From assembly GCA_009823395.1 (NCBI GenBank), contig CM020511.1:12983501-13047500 (forward strand): DNA of 64,000 bases, given 5' to 3'. The stretch comes from Thamnaconus septentrionalis (lineage: Eukaryota > Chordata > Actinopteri > Tetraodontiformes > Monacanthidae). A program made the translations under genes and the position numbers. How positions within the stretch are numbered: the first letter of the stretch is position 1; every line of letters starts with the position of its first letter. Positions 25,915 to 39,015 of the stretch are shown in pieces. The notes below the pieces were generated by a model. The model did not search any database, had not been told where the DNA came from, and worked only from the letters and a program-made list of their open reading frames with translations.

Positions 25915-26080
25915 AGTGAAATACTGGCAGCAACAGTTGCCAGCAGTTTACTGTTTTATTTTACAGTTTAATTACTGTAATCTACAAAAGCCGTTTGTAA
26001 CCATTAAAAAAAAAAAATATTACAGTGCTGTGCTGTATGTTTTACAGTAAAATACCTGCAGCGATAGCTGCCAGCATTCT
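25915..26080. repeat. Degenerate ACAGTAAAATAC / GGCAGC fish repeat
   Basis: Two similar copies of a GAAATACTGGCAGCAACAGT-like block (25918 and 26047) lie about 130 bases apart, with TTTACTGT/ACAGTAAA inverted motifs between them. The pattern matches a common fish MITE-like repeat. No clean target duplication was found. Confidence 0.45.
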
Positions 26081-29000
26081 TCAGGTTGCTATTGTGATCT
26101 CAATAAACAATACATTTCTTGTAAAAACCTATTAATATACTTATTACACCACTAAAAGCTATGATTTAAAAAATATAAAAAACACTTTTCAAAAAAGAAA
26201 ATATCACCTTACAACATTCTGATTTTATTGAAATGGGGGACAAACTTCTGTGACTGTGGTTATTTGAGTTACTGCTGCCATGATGATCTCAGACCAGTCT
26301 GCCCATTTTGACCCCTTGCCCCTGACATCATCAAGGCATTTTCCTCCACAAAACTGCAGCTTACTGGATATTCTTTCTGTTCGAGAGTCTTCTCTGTAAA
26401 CCCTTGAGATGGCTTTGCCAGTGTGAAAATCCCAGTAGATCATCAGTTTGTGAAATATTCAGATCAGCCTGTTCATGCCATGTTCAAAGCCACATAAATC
26501 CCCTTTCTTCCCCACTCTGAAGCTTGCTTGGAACTCCAGCAAGTCGTCTTTGACACATCTACATGCCTAGATGCATTGACTTTCTGCCATGTGTTGGCTG
26601 TTTAGCTGTTAGTAATAACAAGTAATTGAACATTTTTACCATAAAGTGACCTGTCTTATTCCGCCACCACTACCTGTTTATAGAAAACAGCCCCTTGAAC
26701 ACAGAAATACTGACGCTTGTCACACTGCAGCAGAGAGGTACAATTTCATGCAACTGCACACACAGTGGCTTTGATTACTACCTACTGTGAATAAAATGGC
26801 TTGATTCAGGGAAAAACAGTGGATCACCAGTGTTGCAAGTGTTGCAAAAAAAAAAAAAAATCTATCAACTTTTCACTGTTTTTTTTTTTTTGCCGCTACT
26901 ATACTGCACTGCACTAAGATGCTGTCATGTAATTGGCTGTTGAGCTTATTGGGTTGTCAAGCAATTTAACTCGTCATTTTATCATACAATTATACCAAAG
27001 ATAACAGTGTAAGGTAGATAAAATGTTGGAGAATAATACATTTCACAGTTATGGCTTAAGATGTCTTATAATCCTTAACAGCACATTCAGTTCTACATCC
27101 AGACTTAACAGCAAATGAATTATACAGTTCTGGTGCAGTTAGAGCCCATAATGCTCTTACCTCTTCTTCGTGGTGTATTAACGTATAGTCTGTATAGGTT
27201 ATCCCAAACCAGCAAAGCAGCACAATTTAGCCTGCATGTGTGTATGTACTCCCCTCCCCCCCTTTTTTTTTTTTTTAAATAAGAGACTATATTTATTCTC
27301 CTGGCTATATGCCTGGATCCACTGAATGCTGATGCCGCAAGTGACAATTACTTTTAAAAACACAACCGAGTATTGTGCCCAGTGAGGCGGCAAAGCAGAG
27401 CCTGAATTGGCTAATTAAAGACATCCAATGCTGAACCGTCAAGGCGTTCTCATTTCCTTTCTGCCCTTTTCTCCACAAGTGCAAATGAAGTGGGCCCCCG
27501 AAAAACCCATTTGTTTCAAGCCTGCTGAGCAGAAGCCGCTTCTCCACATTACTGGTGGCTGCTGCTTCGAACGTGCCGCTAGTCACCCAGAAATCTTGAG
27601 CCCCTGAAGGCAACTCTTTGTCTTTCTCCCTTTGATGACGGACTATGGAGGTGTTAAAAAAAAAAAGGGCCAGTGCGCTGCCATGTAGACACCTTGTGGC
27701 TCATTAGCCCTCCCAGACTGTTATCTCATGAAAAATATTAGCATGAACGCAGGCCTCCTGCATATTTCCTCCTCGTAATTACCTGTCCATGGCTGCAGGA
27801 CAGTTTTTTTTTTTTCTTGCTCTTCAGATACAGCTGTGCTCATTTTGGATGCTGTTGATTTCCTCAATTGTGCAGTGCTTTCATTTTTGTTGAGGGCATT
27901 ATGAATTTGTAATGCACAAATGTTCAACAATTTACTTTCCATCAGATTATGTTGGATCTCGAAACAGAATTGTCCAGGGTAACTGTTCAGCGCCACACGA
28001 TTTAATTACCAAAATTAACTTAAAATTAAATTTTGCCCTCCGTTAACAGCATTCCATAAAAGCACTTGATGGTGATGTCACAAAGGCTGAGTTCAAATAA
28101 TTCTTAGTCTTAATGTTGAAACAATGGGCTCTCCATACACGCATCAAAAGGTACTTAAGCATCTTGATTTCATTAGCCTGCTGATGCAAGTATCCACCAG
28201 CAGATTAATGTGCACCCTAGTGATGTGGTGTGCGTTTGGCTTATGATATATAACTTTATATAAAAAGATTGTCAATTGTGACAGGCGCAAAATGGCACAA
28301 TTGGGACAACATGCTGAAATGTCAGTGTGCTGCCTTTTAGCATATGAACAGATGATGGAATGCAAAGCTTCAAGGATTTCCCTTCTGAGTGCAGAAGACA
28401 GGCATTAGAATTAGTATTCTATAGTGAAAGGCAAACAGACAAGCCAGCTTTTGATACCAAAACGTGTGCAGTTCCCTTCTTCATGCTTGACCGTATGGCT
28501 CTGAACAACAGAGAGAGAGAGAGAGAGGGGGGATTATTTCAAACCACACGTGACATCACACATATGGAGTGATCAAGTCTGAGGCAACACAGCATGAATT
28601 TCAAATTGGATTTTCCAGGTCCTTGCCTGTACTAATGTATTTGATATTATTTTCGGATTAAGCGAGACAGCGATGTGTGAGATTACAGTGTGGCTGCTGT
28701 AGGACGAAAGAGATCCTTTTGGGAGAGGTCAAGCCATAAAGCTTGTCTCATCTCTGAGAGGAAATGAGGCATTAGATTGAGTTCCTGTTTTAGTCACCCA
28801 AGCCTAATGGGTCATCTATCCTGAGAATCTTGGAGTCGTTCAGTGAAAGAGGGAGAAGACTTGCTCCGTCCCTTCCGCTACCGTGTTGCTCTGAAGGTGA
28901 AGAGACAGAGATAGATGATCAACAATGATATTAATCACGTTCCAGTCATAGTTTCATACTGACTCCTTGGATGCACTGGATGTGTCGAGTTGGATTTGAG

Positions 29001-29802
29001 AATGCCACATTATGAATTATAACCTTTTTGGATCACATATCACGCCTTTTTTATTGCACTAATTGTAATGACATTTTCGAGGCCAGCGCCTTTACATCAA
29101 AGAGGCTTAAAACATTTTCAGACGGTGGAAATATTAAAAAAAAATTCAAATGCTACTTAGAGAAAATATATCAAATATGTTCATAATCCTATATGACAAC
29201 TAATGATGACTCTGAAGGATTATAATATATAATGTGTGAAAAGCTCAGCATTTGTAATGTTTTATACCATGTTGCGTGGTATAGTGACAACAGTGCTTTC
29301 TGGAGGAATCTGAGTCCTTGGGTTGTTTAAGATTTACGTGAACTACTGAATGCAAACATTATGTAATGCAATAATACCTCTTTTGCCACAGAGCTTAAAC
29401 ATTATGAAGTATGAGCATGTGGCACGATATATGCAGAACTAATGATCCTTAGTGAACCTTGTTTTAAGTTGTCCTAAAGGCACAATATATTGTACTACCT
29501 TATAAATGCACTCATAATGTATTATAAAGTATACCGTCTTAGAAAGTTTTTTTTCCCCAAAAAATTCTTCCATTCAGTTCACACACATTCCAGGCTGAAA
29601 TAGCTTCCCACCTTTTGATGAATTTCTCTATCTTTTCAAGGTAGGGACGTGCTCCAACAGGCTCACTCGCCAGATGGAATGTGCCGTTAATCTTTTGGAT
29701 TTATCTGATGTATCCATTGAAGGAGAGCCCAAACAATGTGTTTAGAGATGGGAAGGAAAAACTGAAAAGTGATTGGGCGAAACACCCTATCAAGTGGCTT
29801 AA

Positions 29803-29960
29803 TCAGATAGAATAGAATAGAATACAATAGATCTTTGTTGTCATCCATAGACGAAAATTGTTTTACACTCACCAACCAACACATACAATGGGTAGTTGAT
29901 TGAAATAAATAACTCAATTAAATTACTATAAAATACGTGTACAATTAAACGAAACCATAC
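29803..29960. repeat. Decayed SINE-like fragment with AGAAT tail
   Basis: A short (AGAAT)n run is followed by AGATCTTTGTTGTCAT, close to the ACTTTATTGTCAT motif at the start of a widespread fish repeat, then A-rich sequence. Assigned by resemblance only. Confidence 0.4.
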
Positions 29961-32289
29961 TTAATACAGCACCATAGCAGTAATTTAAGATGCATTCCCC
30001 AGTTAGGATTCAAATGAGTACAATAGAGGCATTAGTGTCGTAATGTATGTGCTACTTAGTTGAATTAAGAAGGCAAATGGGATTTGGGATGAAAGACATT
30101 AAAACTTAAAAAATAAAAAAATAAAAAAAAAAAAAAAAAGACTGCTAGGATTTTCCTAACAGAGAAGCTTTGGGCCTTTTTTCCCCTGTCTTGTAAGTTA
30201 CTGCACAATACTTCATTTTATTTCAATTGTTTATTTTAGCCACGTATATCTCATACAGCCTTAAAATGCTATGCCTTATTTACAGCTTCATTTCCTTTTT
30301 TGCAACATTCCACAAGACTGCAGGAGACTTGCTTCACCATTAGAAGAATGCATCGCCTCGTGCCGAACACCGCCGTGCCCAGATAAGATCTGAGCTCTGA
30401 AGAGCCTGCAGCGCTGTCCAGTTTTCACAGGTGCCCGAAAATTCCAATCATAGTTTCAAAACCAAAAGTTGGACAGCCGCACCTCTGCCTTTCTGTCCCG
30501 GACCAGCCTGCTAACAAGGCCGCAGAGATGATGAGTGAGGCCATCGGGGGCTCATTAGGTCATCCGCTGCCCACCCCCCGACTGTAAACCTCAGTGACAA
30601 CGACGAGACGGATCCACGACAAGGTGGGAACCAAAAAATCAACCTGCTCCGTGGGGAGGAGTGACAGAGCCGTGAGCGTGAGGCCAAAGCTGAACAGTCT
30701 GAACAGAAAGCGCTGAAATGATACTTGCACTGCTTACGGCTGCAAAATGACAGACAGCAAAGTGATTACCGCCGCTGGAGGTTGCCGAGTCCGGCGCCCA
30801 AGAGGGAGGAACGCGTGAGTGATATTGCGTTGTCAAGGTTGCAGAAATTAGTTGAGATTTAAGCGCAATCTAAAAAACCTCGACGCTTTGTGGCAGTGAG
30901 GGCGGCTGCATGTTTGGCTGCAGCTTCGTTCGAACAGACATGAGACTTTCTGAGCTGACAGCTGACAGAGGAGACGGGGGCCGTGCTCAGGAAATGGGGC
31001 TGACTGGCTGCTGCAGTTTGATATCTTCTCCCGCCCCAGGACGAGATGAATCGCTGGCAGCTTGTGAGTCAGGAGACAGAAGAGGAATTTGCGTCACTCT
31101 CGGGATGGGCTTGGGGGTGCAAACAGCAGGTTTGTTTGGCGTGTCTTATGGGAAAAAATAAGCGGTTCCCTTTCCGCCGTGGCAGCTAATCCACCCACCT
31201 GAGGGAGCCGCGATGAGTGTGGGCTCTGCGATCTAACCTTGGCTGAAAGGTACTGAAATACTTTTTAAACAGGTAGCAACTGGGAACATGACTGACAAAT
31301 GACCCTGTGTGTGGGAGGAAGTCGGTTCCTGGTACCACAATACACAACACATAGCAAGTGCAACCTTCTGTTGCACCCGTCACCAGGTTTTCCAGCCACG
31401 CGGCAAAGATGAATCATTCGGCTGCGTCCCGTGAAGTTGACGACCACCGCAGACGGGTCCTCAAGGGGGAAGGATTCGAAATGAAGGATGGACACAACGG
31501 AGAACAGGATGAGCTGAAGAGGGGACATTAATGACATGGTGTTCTGTCAGCTGTCACAGTCAAGACAAATGGTCCTGTCTTCACAGATTCACGTCTACCA
31601 TGCCGGCCGAAACTCTGACACGAATGTGGAGTGGCTGCTGTGACTGAAATGAACGCCTGAACCGTAAGCATCTTTTGCTTTCGAAATACGGTGCGTATTT
31701 CTTTCTTTTAAAGAAGTGGTGGAGGTGATGCACAGTGCAGATGTTGAGACGTGAAGTTTGTTCTGCGTTGTTGAACCCCTCTTCACGCTCTCCTGTTTCA
31801 TCTTTGCTTCTGGCCCGAACTCACAAAGCAGATGCCCAGAACGGCAGGAAGCCGCTGAGCTCATGTGGTTGCACTTAGGTCTATGCCATCTTGAAAAGAT
31901 TCTCACACCAATGCAATCCTGTGCAAATTGTGCCAGCTATAAGGACCTGCAATCCACAGTTCTGAGCGGTATGATGAGAACGAGCCTAGTGTCTGTGTCC
32001 ATCCACGTGAGTCCTTGAGCTGTTCTTCATCACTAGTACACCAAAATAGAAACTCTTTTTCACAATGTGCCAGTTTGGCATGTAGGCTCGTTTGCCGAAG
32101 AAAGTGCGTATCCAAGCTTAAGACTCTGTTTGGAGTTGTGTTGTTTGGAGTTGTTGTGTTGTACCAAAATATAACAACATATCAAAATCCGACTGCACTA
32201 AACAAATCTTATGGTCACTTGCCTCTCTCTCTTAATCTCCATCTCTATCTCTTCATTTTTTGTATTTCTTTTCCACCCTTATCAGTCAA

Positions 32290-32475
32290 AGCAGATGGCC
32301 GTCCTCCAGAGTCGGGGTCTTCCTGACGTGTCTTCCCACTGGGGAGTATTTCCTGGCCACTGTCACTTCATGCTTTCTCTGGGCAGATCAGATAGTTTTC
32401 TTCCTGATTGTGCAAAGTGCTTCACGACACCACTGGGTGTGGTTTAGCGTGTTGTAAATAAAAGTTGATTGACTA
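32290..32475 (+). repeat. Decayed retroelement 3' end
   Basis: A region ending CAAAGTGCTTCACGACACCA, then GTGTTGTAAATAAAAGTTGATTGA, fits the AAAGTGC...GGCGCTATATAAATAAA-TTGATTGA tail of common fish non-LTR elements. It is the same tail as the reverse copy at 16994-17070. Confidence 0.45.
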
Positions 32476-35354
32476 ATTTTAGCATGCGGTAGCAAAAGTG
32501 GTCAGTCAAGAAATACACAGAATGATGATACCACACTGGGTGGGAAAACATTGATGATTTGATGGGCCCAGCGGTCATGGGGGTACCCAGAGGGTACTGT
32601 TGTTAATGCTCTATGTTTGGGAGGGCAGCCCAGACTGAATTTTACTTGTAGGGCCTAAAATTGCTTGCCACAATCCTGACACCACAAAACACTCCTCGCA
32701 GTCTTCTCCACAAACAACCTTTGATTTAGAAGCGTTCGTGTGGTAGTGCAGCCAAAGCGCCGTTACAAAATACTGAGACTTTCTCTCTACACATGTAAAG
32801 AACGCTGGACGAAATGGAGCATCCATCTTTCCAGCATTTCTGGAACACAAAGAAAATTGAACCGAGAGAGAGAAAAGCAATTGGGGAGCAAATTTGCTGC
32901 ACACATTTCTCTTCTGTCCTGTTACCCCCTTTACCCATCTCCCCTCCCCCCTTCGCCACCCAGCCTCTGTCTCTGGGAGTTTTAGCTGATTGTAGCCCCA
33001 GGATAAAGGGGCCCTCTGAGCAACCGACCCGACCCCCGCAACACATTCCTCGCATGATAAAAACCAAGAAAAGTGGTAACCTGGAAAGATAGCAAATAAT
33101 AGGCAGAGACATATTCCCACAGGCTAACCAGGATAATTTCCACAGTTTCTGTGTGCGTGCGTGCCAGTTCGTGTGGTCCCCATTGCCTCTTGCCAAAGAG
33201 AGGCCTTTTGTCTGTTCCAATATATTCTCCTGGATCTATCTTTAGATGGGATCCGTCTTGATGAGTCCAGATTTCTGAATGGTTCCAGGACCGCACATTG
33301 TGAGTCTCTGAAGCATTTGAGGCACAAACGCTCCCTTTTTCTGGGGCTGTTTCCAAATTATACTTCCCTTTCGCTAGTCTCTGCGGTAACTCTTTTTACG
33401 AGACGAAAGCTTTTATTTGGGTGGTGTGGGGTGGACGGGTTTGCGGAAGATTCAGAACAAAGAGCCTCGCCATCCCACTGAGGAGACAGGTGGAGGGAAG
33501 GACGTTTTTTGAGATGGAATCATTTCAGCACTTTCTTGTCAACATGAATATTGCCTTCCATTTTTTTTTAAATATCCTCCTAAAACTTAAAAAATGTCGG
33601 CACTTTATTTTTGCCTGTATTCGCACTTCATCTCTCAGTAACTTACATTTTTAAGTCACAGTAAGACTTTTTAAAAGTACAGCCAATGAAGTTATCATGG
33701 TTGAATAAGAATATCCATTTGTCCCCACAGTAATTTCTTGATAATTACCCACAAGTTTTCACCAGCGCCGCCCTCAGTTATACCACATTGTCTTTGCGAT
33801 GTTTCTGGAAGCTTGTTTACACTCAGGTGTTCAAACCTAAATGTTTGACCAGCCTGTCCCTGCTGCCTCTCCTCTCTGACAGAACCAAACCCCGCGGTGC
33901 CTCCAGCGCTGGATCTGGCAACGTTTCGTGTCGACTTTAATAGCTTTCGTAACAAAGTTAAGAAATGATTCAGTACAATTGGCTGAAGGCTGCATGTGCT
34001 GTGCTGTATGTGCAGAATGAATCATGATCCAGCAACCCAGCTTTTAATGTGATTTCTGCAAAGAGAAGAGAGGGAGAGGCAGAGACAGTTTTTTTTTTTT
34101 CTGCTCTAATTGCCGTGCATGTTATTATCTGCAGCAGTGCACAGGGGCAAATCCACCAGTGATGTCTTGGTGATTACCATACACTAATTTTAACTGTCAC
34201 TCTGAGTAGAACCATACTGTGACTTCAGCAGCATATGTGCCATAAGCATTTTCATACACTATATTAAAAAAGGGGGCGGCACTACAAAGCACAACAAATG
34301 TGTTTTTCCTCTGACAAAGACAGACGTGCCGATTTATATGACCAGCAGATTAAAAGTTGGGTAAGATTACACAGCATCTAATGGTAGCAAAGTATAATGC
34401 AAGCAATCTTTTTCTAAATCACTTGAGCTTACATCTTTCTAATGCAAGCATGTCAGGATAAATTCATGAAAAACTCTAGTGTGTGGATGTTCTGGTCCTC
34501 TTTACAACTGGATTAATTTTTTGGGGGGAAATATAAAGGCTTATTATCGAGAATTGAAAATGCAACATTTATTTATTTGAAGAGACTTTGCAGATAAAAA
34601 CAAACATATCTTTTTTTTAAATTCCATTTCACATCAACTGAGCCATGCAAATGGTCCACACTGGGCCTTCAGTTCATTAAAGGTCACCCAAATGAAAACA
34701 ATATGCTTCAGTGCCTCAAGAGGATCAAATGGAAAACAGAATCTTCCTAAAATCTCTCTTTTTCTTCATCAAAACCCAGTGTTGTAAGCTACAACTGTGA
34801 CATAGCTTATCTAAAACTATACTACATAGTTTCAGAGCTTGAAAGGATGTTTCATCAAATTGAATTGGAATTCACAGACTCATAATTGGAGAATAGCACC
34901 CTTGCCTATGACATTGGCGCCTGGTGAAGGATGATATAACTTTGGATGTCTATGTGGGACCCGTTCGTGAGAACAAAGCTATCCTGTACACTGTGGAGAA
35001 GCATAAGTCACGTAGTGCTATATCGGGCCAGCCGGCCGCGCTGCGTCAGTGGAGGGGGTGGCATTGTTCCCATTAAAAGTCAATGAACCTGTCATTTTAA
35101 GTTAGAGCAACGACGTACTGTCCACTAAATGATCACAGAAAGTCTGTACCACAGATGAAACTGCAAATGTTACAAAATGTTAATGCCTGTGCACTGAAGT
35201 TTCTGACATTATCTCTAAGCCTATTTCTTTACAAAGTGCTGCTGTTGCATATCAGCTTGTATTTTTATTTTTTTCTCAATTTTGTTTGACCCTTTCTATT
35301 CCTTTACAAGACAAATACTAAAATTTGCTAAAAAAAAGAGACAAAAAAAAGACA

Positions 35355-35416
35355 TATGCATATATGTATATATATATACACAAATACATATATATATATA
35401 CATATACATATATATA
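35355..35416. repeat. TA/CATA-rich low-complexity tract
   Basis: Mixed TATA, CATA and TATG units over about 60 bases. Confidence 0.85.
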
Positions 35417-36117
35417 GTACATTACGTGACATCGGTCCTGTAACAATGTAAACGAACAGACAATGTGTGTACTTGATGCTTGTTGTCCATAAAATCGCAA
35501 CAGATCTTTTTTACTTCGTCTGCATGGATTTCGAGATTTATCAGAGAACTTTGACATAAGTTCTGTCTCGTGTGATGGAGCCAGATATTGCATAGTTGCA
35601 ACCCGCGATTCAAACATGCAGAAGAGCAGACTGAAATCAAGCGTAATGTGCAGCCTTTTGTCATCTGAGCCCAACTTCCCTCTGTTTCCATACAGCTAAA
35701 TGATGCCTCTCAGGGTTGTCAGCTTCTCAAGCCGGAGAGCCGGTTATCATGGCAGCCCTTTTCCCTCTGATCTCCCTCTGCCTCCGCTTGTTATCCAATA
35801 GCCCCCTTTGTCATTTGAACAGCTCTGTCACTGCACTTCAGAGTCTCGGCAGAGGAGAGCAGCAGGCTGGACTGTGATGTCCTGGAGTTGTGGCGCTTAT
35901 AGAAAGCCGTGTGTACACTAGATAAAAACAAAGTTCAAATAAAACACAGTAAAATGCAGCTCGGTGTTGGATGGTGGTTCTGGTGGATGGTGTGGTCCAC
36001 CATTGACATCGGGTTCCAGCTATAACAAGGCGAATGCGAGATACACTCTATACAAGTCTGTAAAGGAGTTCAAGTAAATTAATTCATTTTTTGTTTGGGT
36101 GTTTCAATTCTCTTCTG

Positions 36118-36365
36118 CATTGGGTCGCAAGGACTGCTGAAGCCTATGCCAGCTGCTTTTGGGCAAAGGCAGAATGGATGAATCGCCAGTTTATTGCAGG
36201 GAAAGAAACAACCATTCGCTCCAACAGAAAATTTGCAGTTCCGAATTTGCCTCACATGTATGTTTTGGGACTGTGGGTGGAAGCCAGAGTACCCAGAGTG
36301 AACCCACGCAGACTTGCAAACTCCACACAGAAAGGTCCCTCGGGCCTGGGGGTGAACCCGTCATT
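36118..36365 (-). mobile_element. tRNA-derived SINE, degenerate copy, reverse orientation
   Basis: Reading this strand gives AGCCTATGCCAGCTGCTTTT, CGCCAGTTTATTGCAGGG, ACAACCATTCGC, GGGACTGTGGGTGGAAGCC and AACTCCACACAGAAAGG in order. These are the reverse complements of successive blocks of the fish SINE seen in forward orientation at 37446-37690. The head with the tRNA promoter boxes is missing or too decayed to see. Confidence 0.6.
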
Positions 36366-37103
36366 TTCTTACTGTGGGTTGACAGTGCTATTGCCCATTT
36401 TTGAATTGTTCCACAGTTTTATTTTTGCTCTTTAGATATACCCAACTTTCCAAATTAAAGACACTTAATTACGGCAAAGAAAAAGGAAATTGAACAGTGT
36501 GGGTACAGGAAGAATTTGCAGGAAATGTCCCAGCCAGAGCTCCAACAGAACCACACTGTGTGGATGAAGAGGCTATAGGGACGGGCAGCGAGCAACATCG
36601 GTGAGAAAACACAAATGCACATCTCCATCCTCTCTGTGTCCTCTCCGACTGAGTGCACTCCATGGAGTGCAGCGGATTCGTCTTGACCTTGGGTTTCCTG
36701 TTCTGCTGAGACAGCATGAAGCTTTTTTCCCCTCTGGACAAACTGTTTCAACAGTATTTTTTTTTTTTTTTTTTGCGTCTTTTACAGCTCTATCTGTACA
36801 CGTTCATAATAAAATGGTTGCAGAATAAATTATGTTGGACGTGTGTATGGAGTTCAATCTTCATGGGTCCTTAAAGAATCTGACATGAATGTTGTGATGA
36901 GGTGAAATGGATGGCACCCTCTTCCTTGTTATATTAGCGTAGCTGAGCATCATTGCCCGTGGGCTTGACTTGCCTCCAACCCACAAGCCTTCTTGAACGT
37001 CACTGCTTATATGAGGCCGTGTTTGACAACTCATTTAGTGCGCACAACAAGCAGGACGTGCTTCTTTTCTTTTCTACCAGCAGCTGTCTGCTTTGAACGT
37101 CTG

Positions 37104-37160
37104 CACACGCACATACACGCGCGCGCGTGCACACATACGCACACATGCACGCACACACAC
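37104..37160. repeat. Alternating purine-pyrimidine CA/CG tract
   Basis: CACACGCACATACACGCGCG continues as CGTGCACACATACGC. An almost unbroken alternation of purine and pyrimidine including a (CG)n core is the classical composition for Z-DNA. Confidence 0.8.
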
Positions 37161-37445
37161 TAATTAAAGTTGGAATCTACCTGATGCCAGCGAAGTAAAT
37201 TAGCTTTAATATGGCTGTTAAAATTAAACACTGATTCCATCCCCCTTAGGTTTTATATATGAACTCAGAATGTTTAGTTAAAAAAAACACAGCTTTTACA
37301 ATATGTACAATATCGAGGAAGGTTTTTATTTATTTATTTAGTTATTTTTAAATATCACATATGGACACGTTTTTATTTACACTGAAATCAAAAAGTTTAT
37401 TAAAGCCATTGTTGTGATGTTACACACATTTATTTTGTTTTGTGG

Positions 37446-37690
37446 TGACGCAGTGGCGCAGTGGTTAGCGCTGCCGCTTTACAAGAAGGTTGTGGGGTCG
37501 ATTCCTTTCTGTGTTGAGTTTGCATGTTCTCCCTTTGAGTTGGGAACTCTAAACTGACTGTAGGTACTGTATGTGTGTGAGTGCGAATGGTTGTTTGTCT
37601 CTATGTGGCCCTGTGATGAAAAGGCAACTTGTCCAGAGTGTCACCCTGCCTTTGCCCTATGACAGCTGTGATAGGCTCCAGCAGACCTCT
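37446..37690 (+). mobile_element. tRNA-derived SINE, forward orientation
   Basis: The head has a tRNA-like A box (TGGCGCAGTGG, 37452-37462) and a B box (GGGTCGATTCC, 37495-37505), the internal RNA polymerase III promoter. It is followed by GAGTTTGCATGTTCTCCC, GAATGGTTGTTTGTCTCTAT, CTTGTCCAGAGTGTCACCCT and ATGACAGCTGTGATAGGCTC. These are successive blocks of a very common fish SINE. It is diverged and its 3' end runs into CA-rich DNA. Confidence 0.7.
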
Positions 37691-38950
37691 AACTGTACTG
37701 TACATTGTTGCTGTTACTGCTTGTGTAGTGATGGAGCAGGGTGTCAATGGGGACCAAACTATACTGTCTTTCTTTGGTGGGTTTGGAAAAATCACTTTAG
37801 CAGACGGGCATACACACACACACAAGGTAAAAACAGTTGTCAGATGGTTGTCTGATTGCATTTTCTCTCCATGTTTAACTCCACATTGCTGTGGGGATTT
37901 GGAGATGAATGTGATACATTAATCCCCCTTGAGCTGTTCTTTTGTCTACTCCAGTGACTTGCAAGAATTTGGTTTTACCAGGAGGGAAACCAAGTTTGGA
38001 CTCTGAGCAATGAACTGAACGTGCTCTATGATCTCACAGAGGGCAAAAATGGAGTGGCCAGTGCAACCCATCATGCTGAGTGAAAGGCACCTTACAAAAG
38101 TTAATTGTGTTTTTATCCTCTTCATCTGGGATTGGCTGACGTACAGGAGGAAACCGGATAGATCCTAATTGGCCAATGCAATTGGCTTGTGGATGGTAAT
38201 AGAGGTATTGCAAGGACTATCTGATAACTTTTTATGAAGCTCATGTTACATAGCACTTTTAGAATATTGCATTTCATCTGTTCGCAGGCTGTCTGTGGCT
38301 CTGCTGTATCTGGAAACCTATTTCATTATCTTCCAGTGCTGCTGCCAGACTGCTTCGCTAGCATGAAGACCCATCTCATTTCATACAGAGAATAGAAAAT
38401 GACAAGATGGAGCGCAAAGGGCCGGAACGGCATGCTTGACAACTTGGGGATAAGATTGTAACTGGAGAAATGTGAATGTAAGTATTTTTACATGTGCGCA
38501 GCCCCCCAAGGGAAGAGGCTTCCTTTAAGGCACTGGCTGTTATACAAACCCATACATGTGGAAAGCTAACTCAGTTTAGTGAAGTGGAAGTGACATTACA
38601 TTGGTTGTCTGGACACACAGAAAATATGCTCCTACGCTAGAGCTACATAAGCAGGAAGTGTATATGCTAAGGCGGGAGGGGCAGCATTTATCATCAGCAA
38701 CATAATTGCCTTCAGAACTTTAAAACTACTTTCTGTCAGTTTCATCATTTTTTTAGAAAATGTGGCTCACATATAATTTTACCTTAACTTAAAAGAATTT
38801 TGTGATTTTCATGTTATAAGAATTTATAAATCCATCAGCTGACAAGTTTCTTTCTTGGATGGCTCTGTATCTGTGCATTAATTTGTATAATTTACTGTAC
38901 TGTAACATCAGGAGATGTCGACTGCTTGCGAAGATCTAGTGGTGGAATGT

Positions 38951-38955
<5 letters not shown>

Positions 38956-39012
<57 letters not shown>
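38956..39012. repeat. (TA)n microsatellite
   Basis: An uninterrupted TA run of 57 bases. Confidence 0.95.

Positions 39013-39015
<3 letters not shown>

Larger units (their letters stand above)
25101..32200. other. Intergenic DNA, first third of the UBE3D-TPBG gap
   Basis: No gene found. Contents are a degenerate repeat at 25915-26080, A and T homopolymers (26847-26892, 27262-27277, 30113-30139), a decayed SINE-like piece at 29803-29960, and otherwise unique AT-rich sequence. Parts near 27.7-28.0, 28.1-28.4 and 29.0-29.1 kb look unlike repeats and could be regulatory, but this is impression only. Confidence 0.55.

Noticed and set aside
32611..33220. Two long overlapping minus-strand open frames (169 and 164 residues)
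   Set aside because: Neither resembles any family that I know, composition is not protein-like, no flanking splice or promoter signals support them, and both frames being open at once points to low stop density by chance.
37446..37520. Possible functional tRNA gene
   Set aside because: The A and B boxes are present but the body does not fold as a full cloverleaf and continues into SINE sequence.
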